This document shows, piece after piece, positions 34,001 to 46,100 of a stretch of DNA of 64,000 bases. The DNA comes from Didymella arachidicola (lineage: Eukaryota; Ascomycota; Dothideomycetes; Pleosporales; Didymellaceae): NCBI GenBank assembly GCA_016630955.3, contig CM049998.1:124001-188000 (forward strand), written 5' to 3'. Position 1 is the first letter of the stretch; every line of letters starts with the position of its first letter. Position numbers and translations under genes: made by a program. The notes beneath the pieces are model-generated. The model saw only the letters and a program-made list of their open reading frames with translations, had not been told where the DNA came from and did no database searches.

Positions 34001-34665
34001 CCCAGGCCGAGGCAACTTTGCGCCCAGCCTCCTGCTTCAATCGAGCTTCGCAGCACACAACGATTTCGTAAGGTCGCAAGCACGAAAGTATCGATTTGTA
34101 AGGTTTAACACTCACAACATTGAAGCGACTTTGCGCGCCATTAGGCCCACGACTCATTCGTTGGGGACCTGCCTATCTCGACAAAGCCTTTCCGTACGCC
34201 ACCACTTTTTCTCCAGGCGGCCTCTCTTGGCAATTGGCGCCACCAATCTGGGCACGACTTGGAGCCTGTACACGTGATTTTGTACTCGCCAAGCCGTCTA
34301 ATGTGGTGGGTCTGAGATTGCGGGCAGGCTGGAGCGAATGGCGATAGACGGCTGGCAAACACGCTTTTGGCGGCCCACCTGCTCCGAGCTTGTTTGTGAG
34401 CCTGCAGAAGTAAACTTCATCAGGAAGGAGACAACGTAAATGTGGTCGGAGAAGTCAAGGGTTCTGCAGCGGATTCGCTGAGATGATGCCATCGATGGCA
34501 CAACAGGTAACGGTCGCAGCATCGCAGGCCAGGTACGACGCTGACCCCGCCATCCTGGTTACCATCCCAGCAGCAAAGGAACTACAAATAAGCTCCGGGC
34601 CCTCTATGGAGCTTCCCTTGGTATCGACTCTGATCAATTGAGCTCAGTAGAAGCAGGTCGTCACA
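31088..34665. other. Gene-poor 3.6-kb region
   Basis: No convincing gene. Minus-strand frames at 31989-32435 and 32407-32652 read somewhat like protein; the second continues the frame of an ATG near 32779 after three stop codons, so it may be an eroded gene. A long imperfect hairpin lies at 33424-33513. The last few hundred bases are presumably the DPP5 promoter. Confidence 0.4.
33424..33513. repeat. Long imperfect inverted repeat
   Basis: The left arm (33424-33457) and right arm (33481-33513) share perfect 14-bp outer ends, GTACGAAGAATCCC and its complement. The inner halves match imperfectly, with one length difference. The loop is 23 bases. The arms of about 34 bp with better-conserved outer ends resemble a miniature inverted-repeat element or its solo ends, but I see no target duplication and only one copy. 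Confidence 0.8.
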
Positions 34666-36942
34666 ATGGCAATGGCACGTTATCTCGGAATTGCATCAGC
34701 CTTGGCTGCTACTGCCTCTGCTACGTTCACCCCAGAGTAGGTTCATTAATATTTACATCGACAGCAATTCATACTGACTATCAAAAAGGAAGCTGTTGGG
34801 TGCACCTCGCCGTGGTGCGCTCAGCCCCAGCGGTGATGGGTCCGTTGCTCTGCTGTCCATCTCGCAGTACAACTTCACTTCGTCCAAGGGGAAGTCAAGC
34901 TGGGGCCTTCTTGATCTCAAGTCTGGCGAGTTCAAGGACTCTGGTCTCAACATCAGCGAGGTCAACGAGGCTGCCTGGATTCCTGGAACTGACTCTGGTA
35001 TTATTTACATCAATGCCACTAATGAGGACATTCCCGGTGGTGTCACCCTCTGGATAGGTGATATCAACGACCCTTCCAAGAGCACATTGGCTGCTTCTCT
35101 GGATGCTCCCTACAATGGCCTGAAGGTCGCTAAAACTGAGAGTGGAGATATTAAGTTCTTGGTCAACTCTTTGGCGTACCCTAACGGTACTGCTGTCAAT
35201 CCCGAGACTGAGGTTACTCCCAAACACACCGGTCGCTTCTACAAGGATGTTTACGTCCGTCATTGGGATACATGGCTTACCAAGAACCGCTACAACGTGT
35301 TTGCTGGTACCCTCTCCTCAAATGGCAGCTATGCTCTCTCCCACCCTGGTCTCCGCAACTTGAACCACGGCGTTAACTGGACGACTACCAGGTCTGAAAC
35401 TCCGGTTCAACCTTTCGGCGACTCCGGCGATTATGCTATCTCTCCTGACGGCAAGCTTTACGCTTTCCTCAGCAAGGCCCCTCAGCTCAACAAGGCGAAC
35501 TACACCGCGAGCTACATTTACCTCGGCGAGGTTGACGGCACCGATGAGCCTGTTGCTTTCAACGGTCCTGGGTCGGAGGCTGCTAAGGCCGGTCACCAGG
35601 GCGCCTCCGGATACCCTTCATTCTCGCCTGATAGCAATAAGCTTGCCTACGTCCAGCAAGATGAAGACTACTACGAGTCGGACAGGTGGCAGTTGTACAC
35701 CGTCGATGTTGCTACGTCCAACGGCAGCATCGCTACCAGCAACTACAAGGCACTCTCAGCCGACTTCGATCGCTGGGTTCAAGGACCTTTGACCTGGGCT
35801 CACGACGGCTCCTCTATCTACGTTACCGCCGATGACTATGCTCGTGTCAAGATCTTCAACTTCCCTATTGATGCTGCCGCTGGCTACATTCCGGAGCCTC
35901 TGACCTCGAACACCTCTGTTTCGAGCTTCTCGCTTCTCAAGAACAACGATTTACTTGTCACTTCCTCTGCCATCTGGACCCCTGTCGAGTACTACACGCT
36001 GTCCAACGGAACCAAGAACGTCATCTTCAGCGCTGGTGACCACGATGCTGAGTTCGCTGATCTCAAGGCGGCCCACGTCTCTGAGATCTTCTTCAACGGA
36101 TCTGACCCCAACCTCAAGCAGCAGCTGCACGCCTGGGTCATCAAGCCCAGCAACTTTGTCGAGAACAAGACTTATCCTCTTGCTTTCTACATTCACGGTG
36201 GACCTCAGGGTAACTGGGGCAACTCCTGGTCCAACAGGTGGAACCCTGCCGTCTGGGCTGACCAGGGCTACATTGTAGTTGCACCCAACCCAACCGGATC
36301 GACTGGTTTTGGCCAGTACCTCACAGATGCCATCCAGGGCCGCTGGGGCGGATACCCATACTACGATCTCGTCAATGCTTGGGAGTACATCAACTCCGAG
36401 TTGACTTCTTTCGTCGATGTTGAGAACGGCATTGCTGCTGGTGCTTCTTATGGTGGTTACATGACTAAGTATGCATTCACGACACCCTGATACATTCGCA
36501 GTGCTGACATATGTATAGCTGGATTCAATCCAACGACCTTGGCAATAAATTCAAGGCTCTTGTTACCCACGACGGTATCTCTCAGACTAAGGCTGCTTGG
36601 GGGACTGAGGAGCTGTGGTTCATCCGCCACGACTATAACGGTACTGTCTGGGAGTCCGAGGCTTACGACAAGTGGAACCCCTTCGACCACATTGCCAACT
36701 GGTCCACTCCCCAGTTCGTTGTTCACAACACTCTGGACTACCGTCTTCCCGAAAGTGATGGTATCGCTCTCTTCAATGTCCTCCAGAATATCGGTGTTCC
36801 TTCGCGCTTCCTCAACTTCCCCAATGAGAACCACTGGGTGCTCAAGCAAGAGAACAGCTTGTTCTGGCACAAGGAGATCTTCAACTGGATCAACCACTGG
36901 TCCAAGGGTGAGCCTTTGGACGATGAGCCCGTTGGCAACTAA
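34666..36942 (+). CDS. dpp5: Secreted dipeptidyl peptidase 5 (S9C)
   Basis: Three exons, 34666-34736, 34789-36468 and 36519-36942 (introns 52 and 50 bp), encode 724 residues, the usual length of fungal DppV. Exon 1 carries the signal peptide (MAMARYLGIASALAATASA). A beta-propeller domain with many NxS/T sequons fills residues about 25-440. The peptidase domain follows, with the nucleophile motif GASYGGYM (Ser577), Asp657 in NTLDYRLP and His689 in NENHW. The enzyme removes X-Ala, His-Ser and similar dipeptides from the N-terminus of peptides outside the cell. Codons are strongly biased to C in the third position, more than in most neighbours, which suggests high expression. The next gene is a PTR2 di/tripeptide importer in the same direction, so the two may act in series. 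Confidence 0.93.
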
Positions 36943-38889
36943 TCGCACGGCCGGGATGCTCATACGAGGTCATGGGGCGCTATTGCGCCGTTACGAGATA
37001 GCAGCTATCTTCGATGTATCTATATAATGATAATGAGCTTTTTGATGACAAACTATTCTTCCACACAAGCACGAAGCAGCAAATTGTATGTGAAATAACA
37101 TACAAGTTGAGGGAGCTGGTTCTTGGACACGGAACGTGATCGGTGATCAGAGCGCCTATGTGTTTTTGACTGCCCCCACAATTCTCTCATCCTTGGTCAT
37201 GCATCGAATCGTAGCATGCGTCTGATTGAGTACATGCGGTTGTCATTGGCTACACGAACCGGCTGGAGGACGCTGGACCTATGCTTCTTACAATGTATAG
37301 AAGTTAGCGGTCGTGATACTGCAATTTATCACCGTACCCAGCTGGTAGGCGGCATCTACTCGGTTCTTTCTCGCATCATGACTTGACAGCTTTCAACAAC
37401 CATGGCATATCAGATCCTACAACCAGGTTTCTGGAAGCTCTCCGCGAGTCATCAATACCCAGGGCCACAATCAACAACTCCTCAGGCACGCATCCAGATT
37501 GCAGCAGCATTCAAGCCGTGATCTGCGGAGTCCGCGATGAAAAGACAAGCTTGGCACAAGGCTGGGCAGTTTTGGCAGGCACGGCCCACTGGAACGAGTG
37601 CATGGTGTGACCATGCACACGAGCTTCCAAAAAAATTCTCACAGGATTCCATTAATGCCCTCGACGTGATCAGAGCTGAGGATTGCGATAAGGTGGTGAG
37701 CCCTGGATGGCCTTTGAGATTCCCATACAAGTGTTAGGCCTCCACCGCTCGCCACCCCATCCTAAGCGTTCCTGCTTGTGCGCGACAAAATGGCAGGAAG
37801 CAATACGAGCGGGACTCCATCGTCGCCGCTTTGAGTAATGCGTCCAGTGAATGAGGATTGAGGTGTGTCAAACAGGCGGGCATCAGCGGTTCAAGGGCGG
37901 TAAGCTTCAGCAAATAAATAGCATCCGTCTCCAAATGGCCTCACGCAGCTCCAACCAGACGGCGCGCTGCCTCGGTCGAAGAGCCGGAAACGTGAGCAGA
38001 TAAGCATGGGCGTGCAAGCGCGCTGTGTGTTCGAGAAGACAGTGCATGCTAGCAATATCTGCACCGCCGAAACTGCCGCGATGGTAGACCTGCCTATGTG
38101 AGTTAGAGTAGCCAAGATGCACGCCGTTCAGGTGTGGAGGCTTCCGTAGAGCGTGAGTGTGCTTGGAGTGCTTCGACCTGGAGGGGCGGCGTTGTTGCAA
38201 TTCGCCAACCTTGGCGCTCGGCGCCCAGTCGGAGCGGCATCCAGCACTCGAGTGACGGGAATTACGCGCGGACTCGTCGTGTGAGCGACGGCGCAGCAAA
38301 AGCCTGCGTTCAGCGACCGCGAGAGTTGCAAATTCGAACAAGACCTCAGTACAGTGAGCGTCAGACTGACCCCGCTTGCAACAGGCATGGTCCCACAACA
38401 ATATCGATTGATGATGCCGCGCCGCTACTTGCTGTCTTTGTCGCGATAAGCCTGCCCAGCAGTGAATGGCTGGCACCCTGGTGATCATCCTGCTCCGCCA
38501 AGGTTACCAAGCAGTGAAGCAATGTCGCCAGCTGGGGCGTTTGTCTTCCCGGGCCTTAGCATTTGCTAAGTGGCTGTCGTGCTCGATAACGCTGTTCGCG
38601 CGAAGTGGTGCTCTCCGCCGCCCATGACCGACAGCTAGCGTGGTTGTAACGTCGCGCTGAAACTCACCTGCTGGATGCAGATGAGTGGCCAAGATGTGCT
38701 CTGTCTGGTACTGTGCCGCCGCGAACGTGGTGGGGAGGTATTAATTGGACCGCCTCCGCTCCAGCTTTTGCGAGCAGCAGCAGCTCGTCCCCTCACCCAG
38801 CTTGCCCTGGCCAATCACTCCCCTTGAGTGAGATCAAGAAAGTGAAAATCTCAAGTCTGAACATCAGCACTTGAAGAACACCATCCACA
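36943..38889. promoter_or_regulatory. Upstream region of PTR2
   Basis: 1.95 kb without a gene. CGATAA words at 37686-37691, 38444-38449 and 38584-38589 match the HGATAR site of fungal GATA factors (AreA/Nit2 type), which control nitrogen-source genes including peptide transporters. Such words are common by chance, so this is a suggestion only. Confidence 0.3.
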
Positions 38890-40810
38890 ATGGCTGCCGC
38901 CGCAGGTCCCAACCAGGTCGATATGGCCCTAAGCAACGAGCCCAAGATTGCTACACCTCTCTACGAGATTGGCGAGAAGCAAGCTCTTGCAGGCGAGAAG
39001 CGTCACTCTTCTTCTGCTCTCAGCACAGATATCAATGCTGCCCCAGTCGAGTTCGAGGCTGATCTCATCGGCGAGGAACCCACTGAGGAGGATCTGAGGA
39101 CACTTCGCCGTGTCTCTGGCAAGATCCCATGGCAGATCTTCACCATCGCATTCGTCGAGCTTTGCGAACGTTTCGGTTACTATGGATGCCAAGTGCTTTG
39201 TGAGTACTGATTCGATCAGTCAATGAGCTCATTACTGACTGAGCACAGACACCAACTTCGTTCAACAAGATCTTCCCATCATCGATGGTGTCGTTTCACG
39301 CACTGGCAAGGATCCTCGTCCAGAGGGTCAGCCTGGAGGTCTCGGTATGGGTCAGCGTGCGTCCTTCGGCATCGGCACCTTCAACTCTTTCTGGGCCTAT
39401 ACCACACCCATCATCGGTGCCATCATCGCTGATGAGTACCTTGGTCGATTCAACACCATCTTCATCGCCATCGCCTTCTCCATCATTGGTCACATCTTGC
39501 TCATCATCTCTGCTATCCCCAACGTTCTCACCGGCGGAAACGCTATCGCTCCGTTCATTCTCGGTGTGATCGTTCTTGGGTTCGGTACCGGTGCTTTCAA
39601 GGCCAACATCTCACCGCTCATTGCCGAGCAGTACAAGCAGACCAAGCCTCGTGTGATCATCGATGAGAAGACCGGCGAGCGAGTCATCTCCGACCCCAAC
39701 ATCACACTCTCGCGTATCTTTTTGTACTTCTACATGTTCATCAACATCGGTTCTCTGACCGGTCAGATCTCTATGGTCTATGTTGAAAAGTACGTTGGTT
39801 TTTGGTGTGCATGGCTTTTGCCCACCATCATGTTCTGCGCTTGCCCTGTCGTCCTCTGGGTCTGCCGTAACAAATACCACAAGAGCCCCCCTACCGGTTC
39901 TGTCCTTATTCGTGCCTTCAAACTCCTCGGTCTTGCCACCAAGGGCAAGTGGTCCATCAACCCCGTCACCACCCGCAGGAACTTCAAAGGCGAGCGTTTC
40001 TGGGAGGATGTCAAGCCTAGCCATCTTGGCGCAAACAAGCCTAACTGGATGCAGTTCGACGATGCCTGGGTTGATCAGGTCGCTCGTGGTCTCCGTGCTT
40101 GCTCTTGCTTCACCTGGATTCCTCTGTACTGGTTATCCTACAACCAGATGAACAACAACCTGACCTCGCAGGCCGCGACCATGACCCGTAATGGGGTGCC
40201 CAACGATATCATCACCAATCTCAACCCAATCTCCCTCGTTATCTTCATCCCAATCGTCGACAACTTCCTCTACCCAGCACTGCGCAAGGCTGGCATCCGC
40301 TTCACACCCATCAAGCGTATCGCATTCGGTTTCATGCTTGCCTCGCTCGCCATGGTCTCTGCCACGATCATCCAATACTACGTCTACAAGACCGGCCCCT
40401 GCGGCAACGAGATGAACAGCTGCGATGACCCCGCGCCTGTCAACGTCTGGACCCAGGCTGTGCCCTACGTGCTCGTCGGTTTCTCCGAGATCTTCACTTC
40501 TATCACTGGTCTTGAGTTTGCCTTTACCAAGGCGCCAAAGAACATGCGTTCCCTCGTTACCTCGTACTGGCACTTCATGTCCGCGTTCTCCAACGCTATT
40601 GGCCAGGCGCTGGTTACGTTGTCTGAGGATCCTCTGCTTGTGTGGAACTACGGTGTTGTTGCCGTGCTGGCGTTCCTCGGTGGTATTCTGTTCTGGATCC
40701 ACCAGCGTCCCACCGACAAGAAGGAGGACATCCTCAACATGTTGCCTGACTCTAACTACGTCGGCAAGGACAGGAGACACAGTGTTGAGAACCCTGACCG
40801 CGCTGCCTAA
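38890..40810 (+). CDS. ptr2: PTR2-type di/tripeptide transporter (POT family)
   Basis: Exons 38890-39199 and 39249-40810 (49-bp intron, donor GTGAGT, acceptor CAG) encode 623 residues. The first 80 residues are cytosolic. The first helix region carries the ExxER motif of proton-coupled oligopeptide transporters (ELCERFGYYG), and the family signature FGTGAFKANISPLIAEQY follows helix 4. About twelve membrane segments can be counted, for example FNTIFIAIAFSIIGHILLII and VLAFLGGILFWIH. The transporter brings in di- and tripeptides with protons across the plasma membrane. Codon bias is high, as in the preceding dpp5 gene. Regulation by nitrogen status and by imported dipeptides is known in yeast Ptr2; here it is an inference from family. 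Confidence 0.93.
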
Positions 40811-41235
40811 GCGTGGCATAAGGCTCAGTGTGTGCGAGACATGGAGGAATGATGTGTAATGCTGTGAATGTGATATGTTAGTATGGGGATCTTCTTCGAT
40901 GATACCACTTTGTTTTGGTAGCTAGGTGCTTCAATGGATGAGCAAAGCTCTCGCTATTACTTCCCTTCCTATGCAGTGTCGTGATGACTCGTGTTGAAGC
41001 CTCGCGGCAATCTCAATCGCCAATATTAGCAATCACACTCACCTCGCCTGTTGCAATCATGCGGCTTGAGTCGTTGGCATGGACAAACTCGCAAACGTCG
41101 CCGTAAAGAGCAATCCCAATAGCAAACAGAGTACCTGCCACCTCTAAGCCGTCGTGATTCCATTTCAGATCTGCAACAGTTCGTGCATCCATCTTGTCTC
41201 CTTTCGGCGTCGAAGCTAAATAGTTGACAGCCACA
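40811..41235. other. Intergenic region
   Basis: Holds the PTR2 3' end and the upstream side of the small gene at 41236. Nothing else seen. Confidence 0.4.
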
Positions 41236-41655
41236 ATGTCCGCTATAGAGGGCGCAGAAATTAACTACACTGAAAGGCTCGCACAGTGCAGTGCACAGAT
41301 CCAAGACATAGAAAGAGTCTGCGCCGCCCTCGATAGCCTGTTGCCTTTCTTTGAGAATAAGCGTGGGTATCGGTGGTGTCATAGACTCATCACCGACAGC
41401 ATCGATCAAGCCAGAGTGGTCATCGATAAAACAGCGTCCAAGTTGAAGGAGGTTACGATGTTAAGTCAAGCGATAATAAGAGCACCGCGCGGTCGATTCC
41501 ACGCTTTTCAGAGTAGGATGACACAGGACAAGTTAGATGTCGAGATGGAAACACTCCGTGAAAGGATAGAGGGTTTGGCAAAGCGACGACGAGACTTGGA
41601 GGTGGTGAGAGTCTCGATGTGTGGTTATGCTGAAGTGGATTACGTAGAACTGTGA
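41236..41655 (+). CDS. Small helical hypothetical protein
   Basis: Frame of 139 residues from ATG 41236 (the frame opens four codons earlier at a TTG). The sequence is largely helical with heptad-like spacing: YTERLAQCSAQIQDIERVCA, SIDQARVVIDKTASKLKEV, and LDVEMETLRERIEGLAKR. A short coiled-coil protein is plausible. There is no signal peptide or known domain. Antisense frames of similar length overlap it, so the call rests on its smooth amphipathic pattern and ATG context (CACAATG). Confidence 0.5.
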   Translation: MSAIEGAEINYTERLAQCSAQIQDIERVCAALDSLLPFFENKRGYRWCHRLITDSIDQARVVIDKTASKLKEVTMLSQAIIRAPRGRFHAFQSRMTQDKLDVEMETLRERIEGLAKRRRDLEVVRVSMCGYAEVDYVEL

Positions 41656-42527
41656 TCGCAGCTGAGACACTGTTCAGTCTAGATCGTATCAGGACATCGA
41701 TGAAGTCCAATCGTGCTTGTGCTATCCCATAATAATTTGAAATCCGTCACAAATATATAATCTTCTTTGTGCCGTGGTCTTTCGCAAGCTGCGTTAGCCA
41801 CACTCTCAAAGCCTCCAGCTCATCGCCCTTGAGCACAAGCTTGTTGATCAAGCCACCCGATACAACGAGACCGTCCTAAAGCTTGTGCTGGAAGCGGTTG
41901 GTCTCAAAATACGGTCTGGCTTATAGGATTCGTACTGAATTGGCAGGTCGGCATGCTCGAGGACGTATTCTGACCCTCTCGATGTGGGCTCATGGAGCAA
42001 CTTAGTGGCTTGGGGCCGAGGGTTGAATTGCTAGCATTGGTTGGCGGTGACACAATGAAGGACATCGCGCCTGGCACTCGGCAGTGTCGATGTCTGCCTG
42101 AGCAGGCTGTTGTAGCGGAGGAGCCTGAACGTATACAGTGCCTCGTCGACGGTCGCGGCATTGGTCGTGGACATGGGCGACGTTAGCGGACATAGAACCG
42201 ATGGTGTCAACGGCGTTCGTGGCGGCTCTGACGGCGGTGGTTCGTACTACATATATATACAAACGCCTAAGCTTGTGTAGTGAGCGTGGTCAACATGCTC
42301 GCGCAAACGCCAAAGACGGAGGATTGAAATCCAGGATCATCAGGTGTACAGTTATATGTCGAAGTTATTATGATACTGACAGGTCATGATGGACTCGACG
42401 GCCCGAATATGTACAATGAAGTCTCGTGAAGTATCAATAAGCCGCGAAGGGGTATCGTGCACGCTGAATGCTCTCGTCAAAATGGCCCAAGAAAAATGGA
42501 ACATAACAGATCGATCAAGCTTGCCGT
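41656..42527. other. Intergenic region
   Basis: Convergent 3' region between the small helical gene and the coiled-coil gene. It contains a short AT run (ATATATATA near 42249). No gene seen. Confidence 0.4.
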
Positions 42528-43807
42528 TTACACAGACGACATTTCCGATGTGTCCGATGCCACCGACCCTCCCGCAAATTTGTTCATGACGACTTTTTCG
42601 ATATCCTTGAGTAGGCTGGTCTTCAGATCGTTCAATTCCTTTCTTGCAGCGGCAGCGTCCCTCTCTGCACGCTCCACCCGGACTTTGGAGAGATGAAGGT
42701 CGATGTCTCGACTGTGGACGAGTGCTTCGGCAAGTCTCATCCTCTCTTTCGTAGCGGCTAGCTTCGTCTTGATCTGTGCACACTCTTGTTGTAAGCCGCT
42801 GTAAGCATGCTTGAGCATGGTTTCGTCGGCAAGTACCTCGTCCGTCGGGGACAAAATTCCTTCTGACAGGTTTGACGGCTGCACATTGTCAGCTTGGGTC
42901 GTCGTTCGGATACAAGGTAAGTAAGCTACCTTTCGAACATGGCTGGGGCGTCGTTTTGTTGTTGGAAAGAATTCAACCGCTGGTGATGGTATGCTTTCCG
43001 ACACTTGTGATGCCTACATGAATGCATTAGTGGACACTCGATTACTGCTTGGTGTTAACCAGTACCTTTCGCGAATGGTTGATGCGTTTGGGCTTGGCTA
43101 GTCGAATTTAGCAGATGAATAAAAGGAATGGAGGCCTTGCACTCACGAGTCCCCGTCGGTGTGTATTCTTCTCTCTCGCGTTTGATCTTGGTGGGCAACT
43201 CGAATGTACTGTCCTTGTCGCTCTCCCGACGAGCGGTGCCAGGCCTTGACACTGGCGAAGGTCTATCGCCATCGTTGCCGATCCAGTCACAGGCCTCTCT
43301 GAAGTTTTTGGCGAACCATCTTGAGTCATTCTTGTGCCTCACAAGCTCATTGACAAGTTCTGAGGCCAAGAAGTAGTACAAGATGACAGCTGAGACTCGA
43401 TGGATAGCTTTGGATCCACCAGTGTCGTCACCGACCTTGCTGAAAGGCGAGTAGAATGCCACGTTACTCGTGGCACGGACAGGATGTAGCTCTGGCTTGC
43501 CATCGACAGTCTCTTCACTCAGGCGGTAGAACGTGATCTCTGTGTCGTGTTCATGAACGTGTGCGACAACTTTAGAATCTTCGACGTCGTCGCCTGGAGC
43601 GTAGTCGCCGATCACAAGCAGCTTCTTGTGTGTTGAGCGACCGAGCGACCTTTGGATCACGCGATTGAAGGACGTGTCGTCAATGTCAATATATGCAACC
43701 CTGGACGCTCGTGGTAACGCTTTGAAAGCCTCCGCAAACTCAAAACGAGCCCATGCCTGGACGTTGGCGAGGGTCAGAGGAGTCTTTTGTTCGTTGAAAT
43801 CGGCCAT
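42528..43807 (-). CDS. Coiled-coil hypothetical protein, multi-exon
   Basis: Exons 43807-43147, 43097-43066, 43013-42930 and 42878-42528 encode 375 residues. Introns 1 and 2 (49 and 52 bp) restore the frame around a 32-bp micro-exon reading PKPKRINHSRK, a likely nuclear signal. The third intron (42879-42929, 51 bp) has a GTAGCT donor, CTGAC branch and CAG acceptor but is in frame and open, so retention would add 17 residues. The N-terminal 220 residues are globular (FEFAEAFKALPRASRVAYID, with an EVTFY-like strand region) and match nothing I know. The C-terminal 110 residues are a clear coiled coil (TMLKHAYSGLQQECAQIKTK to RKELNDLKTSLL). Function unknown; perhaps a nuclear structural or regulatory protein. 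Confidence 0.7.
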
Positions 43808-46100
43808 TGTGACGAAGGAACGAAAACTTGATCGACAAAGGCGCTGAGGGCTCGAAAGGGTAGTCGATTGCGGTCGTCACTCTATCAGGTCCCTGCGAAT
43901 TCAAGGCATCAAGGCGCAAATCGAACAGTGCGCTGTGGCGGGTGCCAACACGCCTGCAACGCGTTGTAACGTGTCGAGGTGAATGGTTGAAGGAAAGGCG
44001 GTGGCTGCCGAAGATTGACGTCGCTTAGCCAGCGAGCGCGGCGGGGTAAGTGGAGGCGCCAGAATCGGAAGGTGGAAGCCAGAATCGGACAGGTACGTGG
44101 AAACTTTATGCGGCGGCAGAGGAACTCATGGTGTGCTTTGAATAGGCGTTGCCTCGGTTTAAGAAGAGTCTTAAAGATTTTGGTCGAATGACGGCGGCAA
44201 CAGGGAAAGCGTCGGAGAAAGAATGGCGGTCTGTGCAAACCTTCTGTAGGTGAAAATCGGCGCCTCACCTGCGGCAAACCTTCTATCGATCAAAAGCCCT
44301 AACACACGAGATCTGGCTATCCCCCTCTGCCGCAAACGGGTGGCAGGGCGCTCTGATGGCAGCATTGCAACACTTTTCTTCGATTCTCGACTTGACGGTT
44401 CATGGTTGTGGGCATTGTAGCGGCGCGGTGGCCTAGATCAGTATGCAACGGCTTAGTTGTGTTCCGGAGAAAGAAAAGGATGACAGATGGAAGAAGAACG
44501 CAGTCTCGACAGCATAGGTGTTCGGTACGGCCTTATTTATGACGTTCACCTCTCTTCCAATGGTCTCTCGTTCTAGTGCGCTAGCCCTTCTCGGCCGGCG
44601 GGAGGCTCTTGCGGTTCGAGCGCTGTCGAGAAAAGACCTCAAACCGTCTCACTTCGTCTTGCCCAACTCACTACTCGTCCACTTCATATGCCTTCTCCTT
44701 GTCCAGCTCCGTCGATTTAAGGCTATAGCAGTGCGGCACGACTGCTGCGTGGTTTGAGAGCGCAGAGCTGGTAATATAATCATCAGTGGCTCGTTCTCAC
44801 TCGAAATTGTACCTATTCACAATCCGGTAACATGCAGAATTTACAAACCAACATTCGAGATCATAGGGCCTGATAGCTGGACCATGAATCTTTTCTCGTC
44901 ACATTCCCCCATAGCCACCTGCCAGTCTGCCGTGGCAAGTCGAGCAATCTCCGATCCGAAAACCGAGAAATGGAAATGATGAGTGGAGCTCATTCTGGCA
45001 CAAGCAAGACCACCCTACGACAGCGACAATGAGCGTCTGCACCATGTGATGAGCTACTCAAAAGCTACGGTTGAGGCTGAATCATTAAGCAGTGCCAGAT
45101 AGCAACCGCCTTTTAAGTTGGTGTTTCGTCTCACAGTAGCTGTGTCTGCGGAACCTGCGTCTCCACCGACGGTCTTGAGTAGCGCTGCTCCGTTGTGTTG
45201 TCGCTGCAGTGCGGCTCTGATGCTGTCGAAATTAGGGGCTGTGAAGTGTTCTCGGAGGATTGCTGAAACTGCACGCTGTGCGCCTCGATCACATTCGTGC
45301 AGCATGCAGTCTCCAGCTGCCAGTCAATCTGGCGTCGAGGATCCAGAACATCGACAACGGCACACCGAGATTGCGAAACGGAGGAACATCGCCGTGTGGG
45401 CGACACTGCATGCGAAATTCGTGTCCTCGAAGTGTTGCCAGAAACTGCGTTGCAAAGTTGAAATTGATTGCTCACGAGCGCTCAGCTCTTGGACGACGCA
45501 ATCTGCGAGGGTTCATTCCGTGGCGCGTGCGAGACCGGCTGCATTCCCGCAACACGTCAAAGGCCTAGGATCCCTGGCTCGTTCGTCGTTGTCTAACCAT
45601 GATCAGGCACAACAGATGGTTGTTGCGCAAGCCGCAGCTGGGCGAAGCAATTTCGACTGTCGACAGCCGGGAAGATGTCGTTCCACCCTCGCTGCCACCG
45701 ATGCGCGGCACACCAATCTTCTGTCCTGGCTAACGCTGACGCGCCGAACAGCTGTTTGTTTTCGCAGCCCTCTCCACAGGCTTAAGCCTACTTTGACAGT
45801 GCGAGATGATCGTTCTTTGCGTGTAGGATTCACAACAGCATTCCAAGGCGCCACAAGCTTGCGGCGTGGCTCTGCGATACGGGCTTGGTGCCAGTCTTCC
45901 CGTGCGACAACACTGTTAACACCCACGAAGGCCGTCTCGCTGCCCTCAAACTTTGTGTAACCATATTGCTTGTTGCTGTCTGTTGCGTCGCCGGTCGTCG
46001 CAACCCCGCCTGCCCTCGTGGACGCTGTTTCAGGCTTTGCTCATCTCAACGTGCTCCTTATACATCCGTCGAAGCCCGAGGCTTTGCCTTGTCACGACAA
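43808..46100. other. Long intergenic region
   Basis: 2.3 kb without a convincing gene. A plus-strand frame at 45118-45960 is long (280 codons) but starts with GTG, is Cys/Arg/Ser-rich and has no motif. Small direct repeats occur: GCCAGAATCGGA near 44058 and 44079, and GCAAACCTTCT near 44236 and 44273. The distal part is presumably promoter for the two divergent genes. Confidence 0.4.

Noticed and set aside
45118..45960. 280-codon plus-strand frame
   Set aside because: Starts with GTG, is Cys/Arg/Ser-rich without any motif, and overlaps antisense frames; looks like chance opening in GC-rich DNA.
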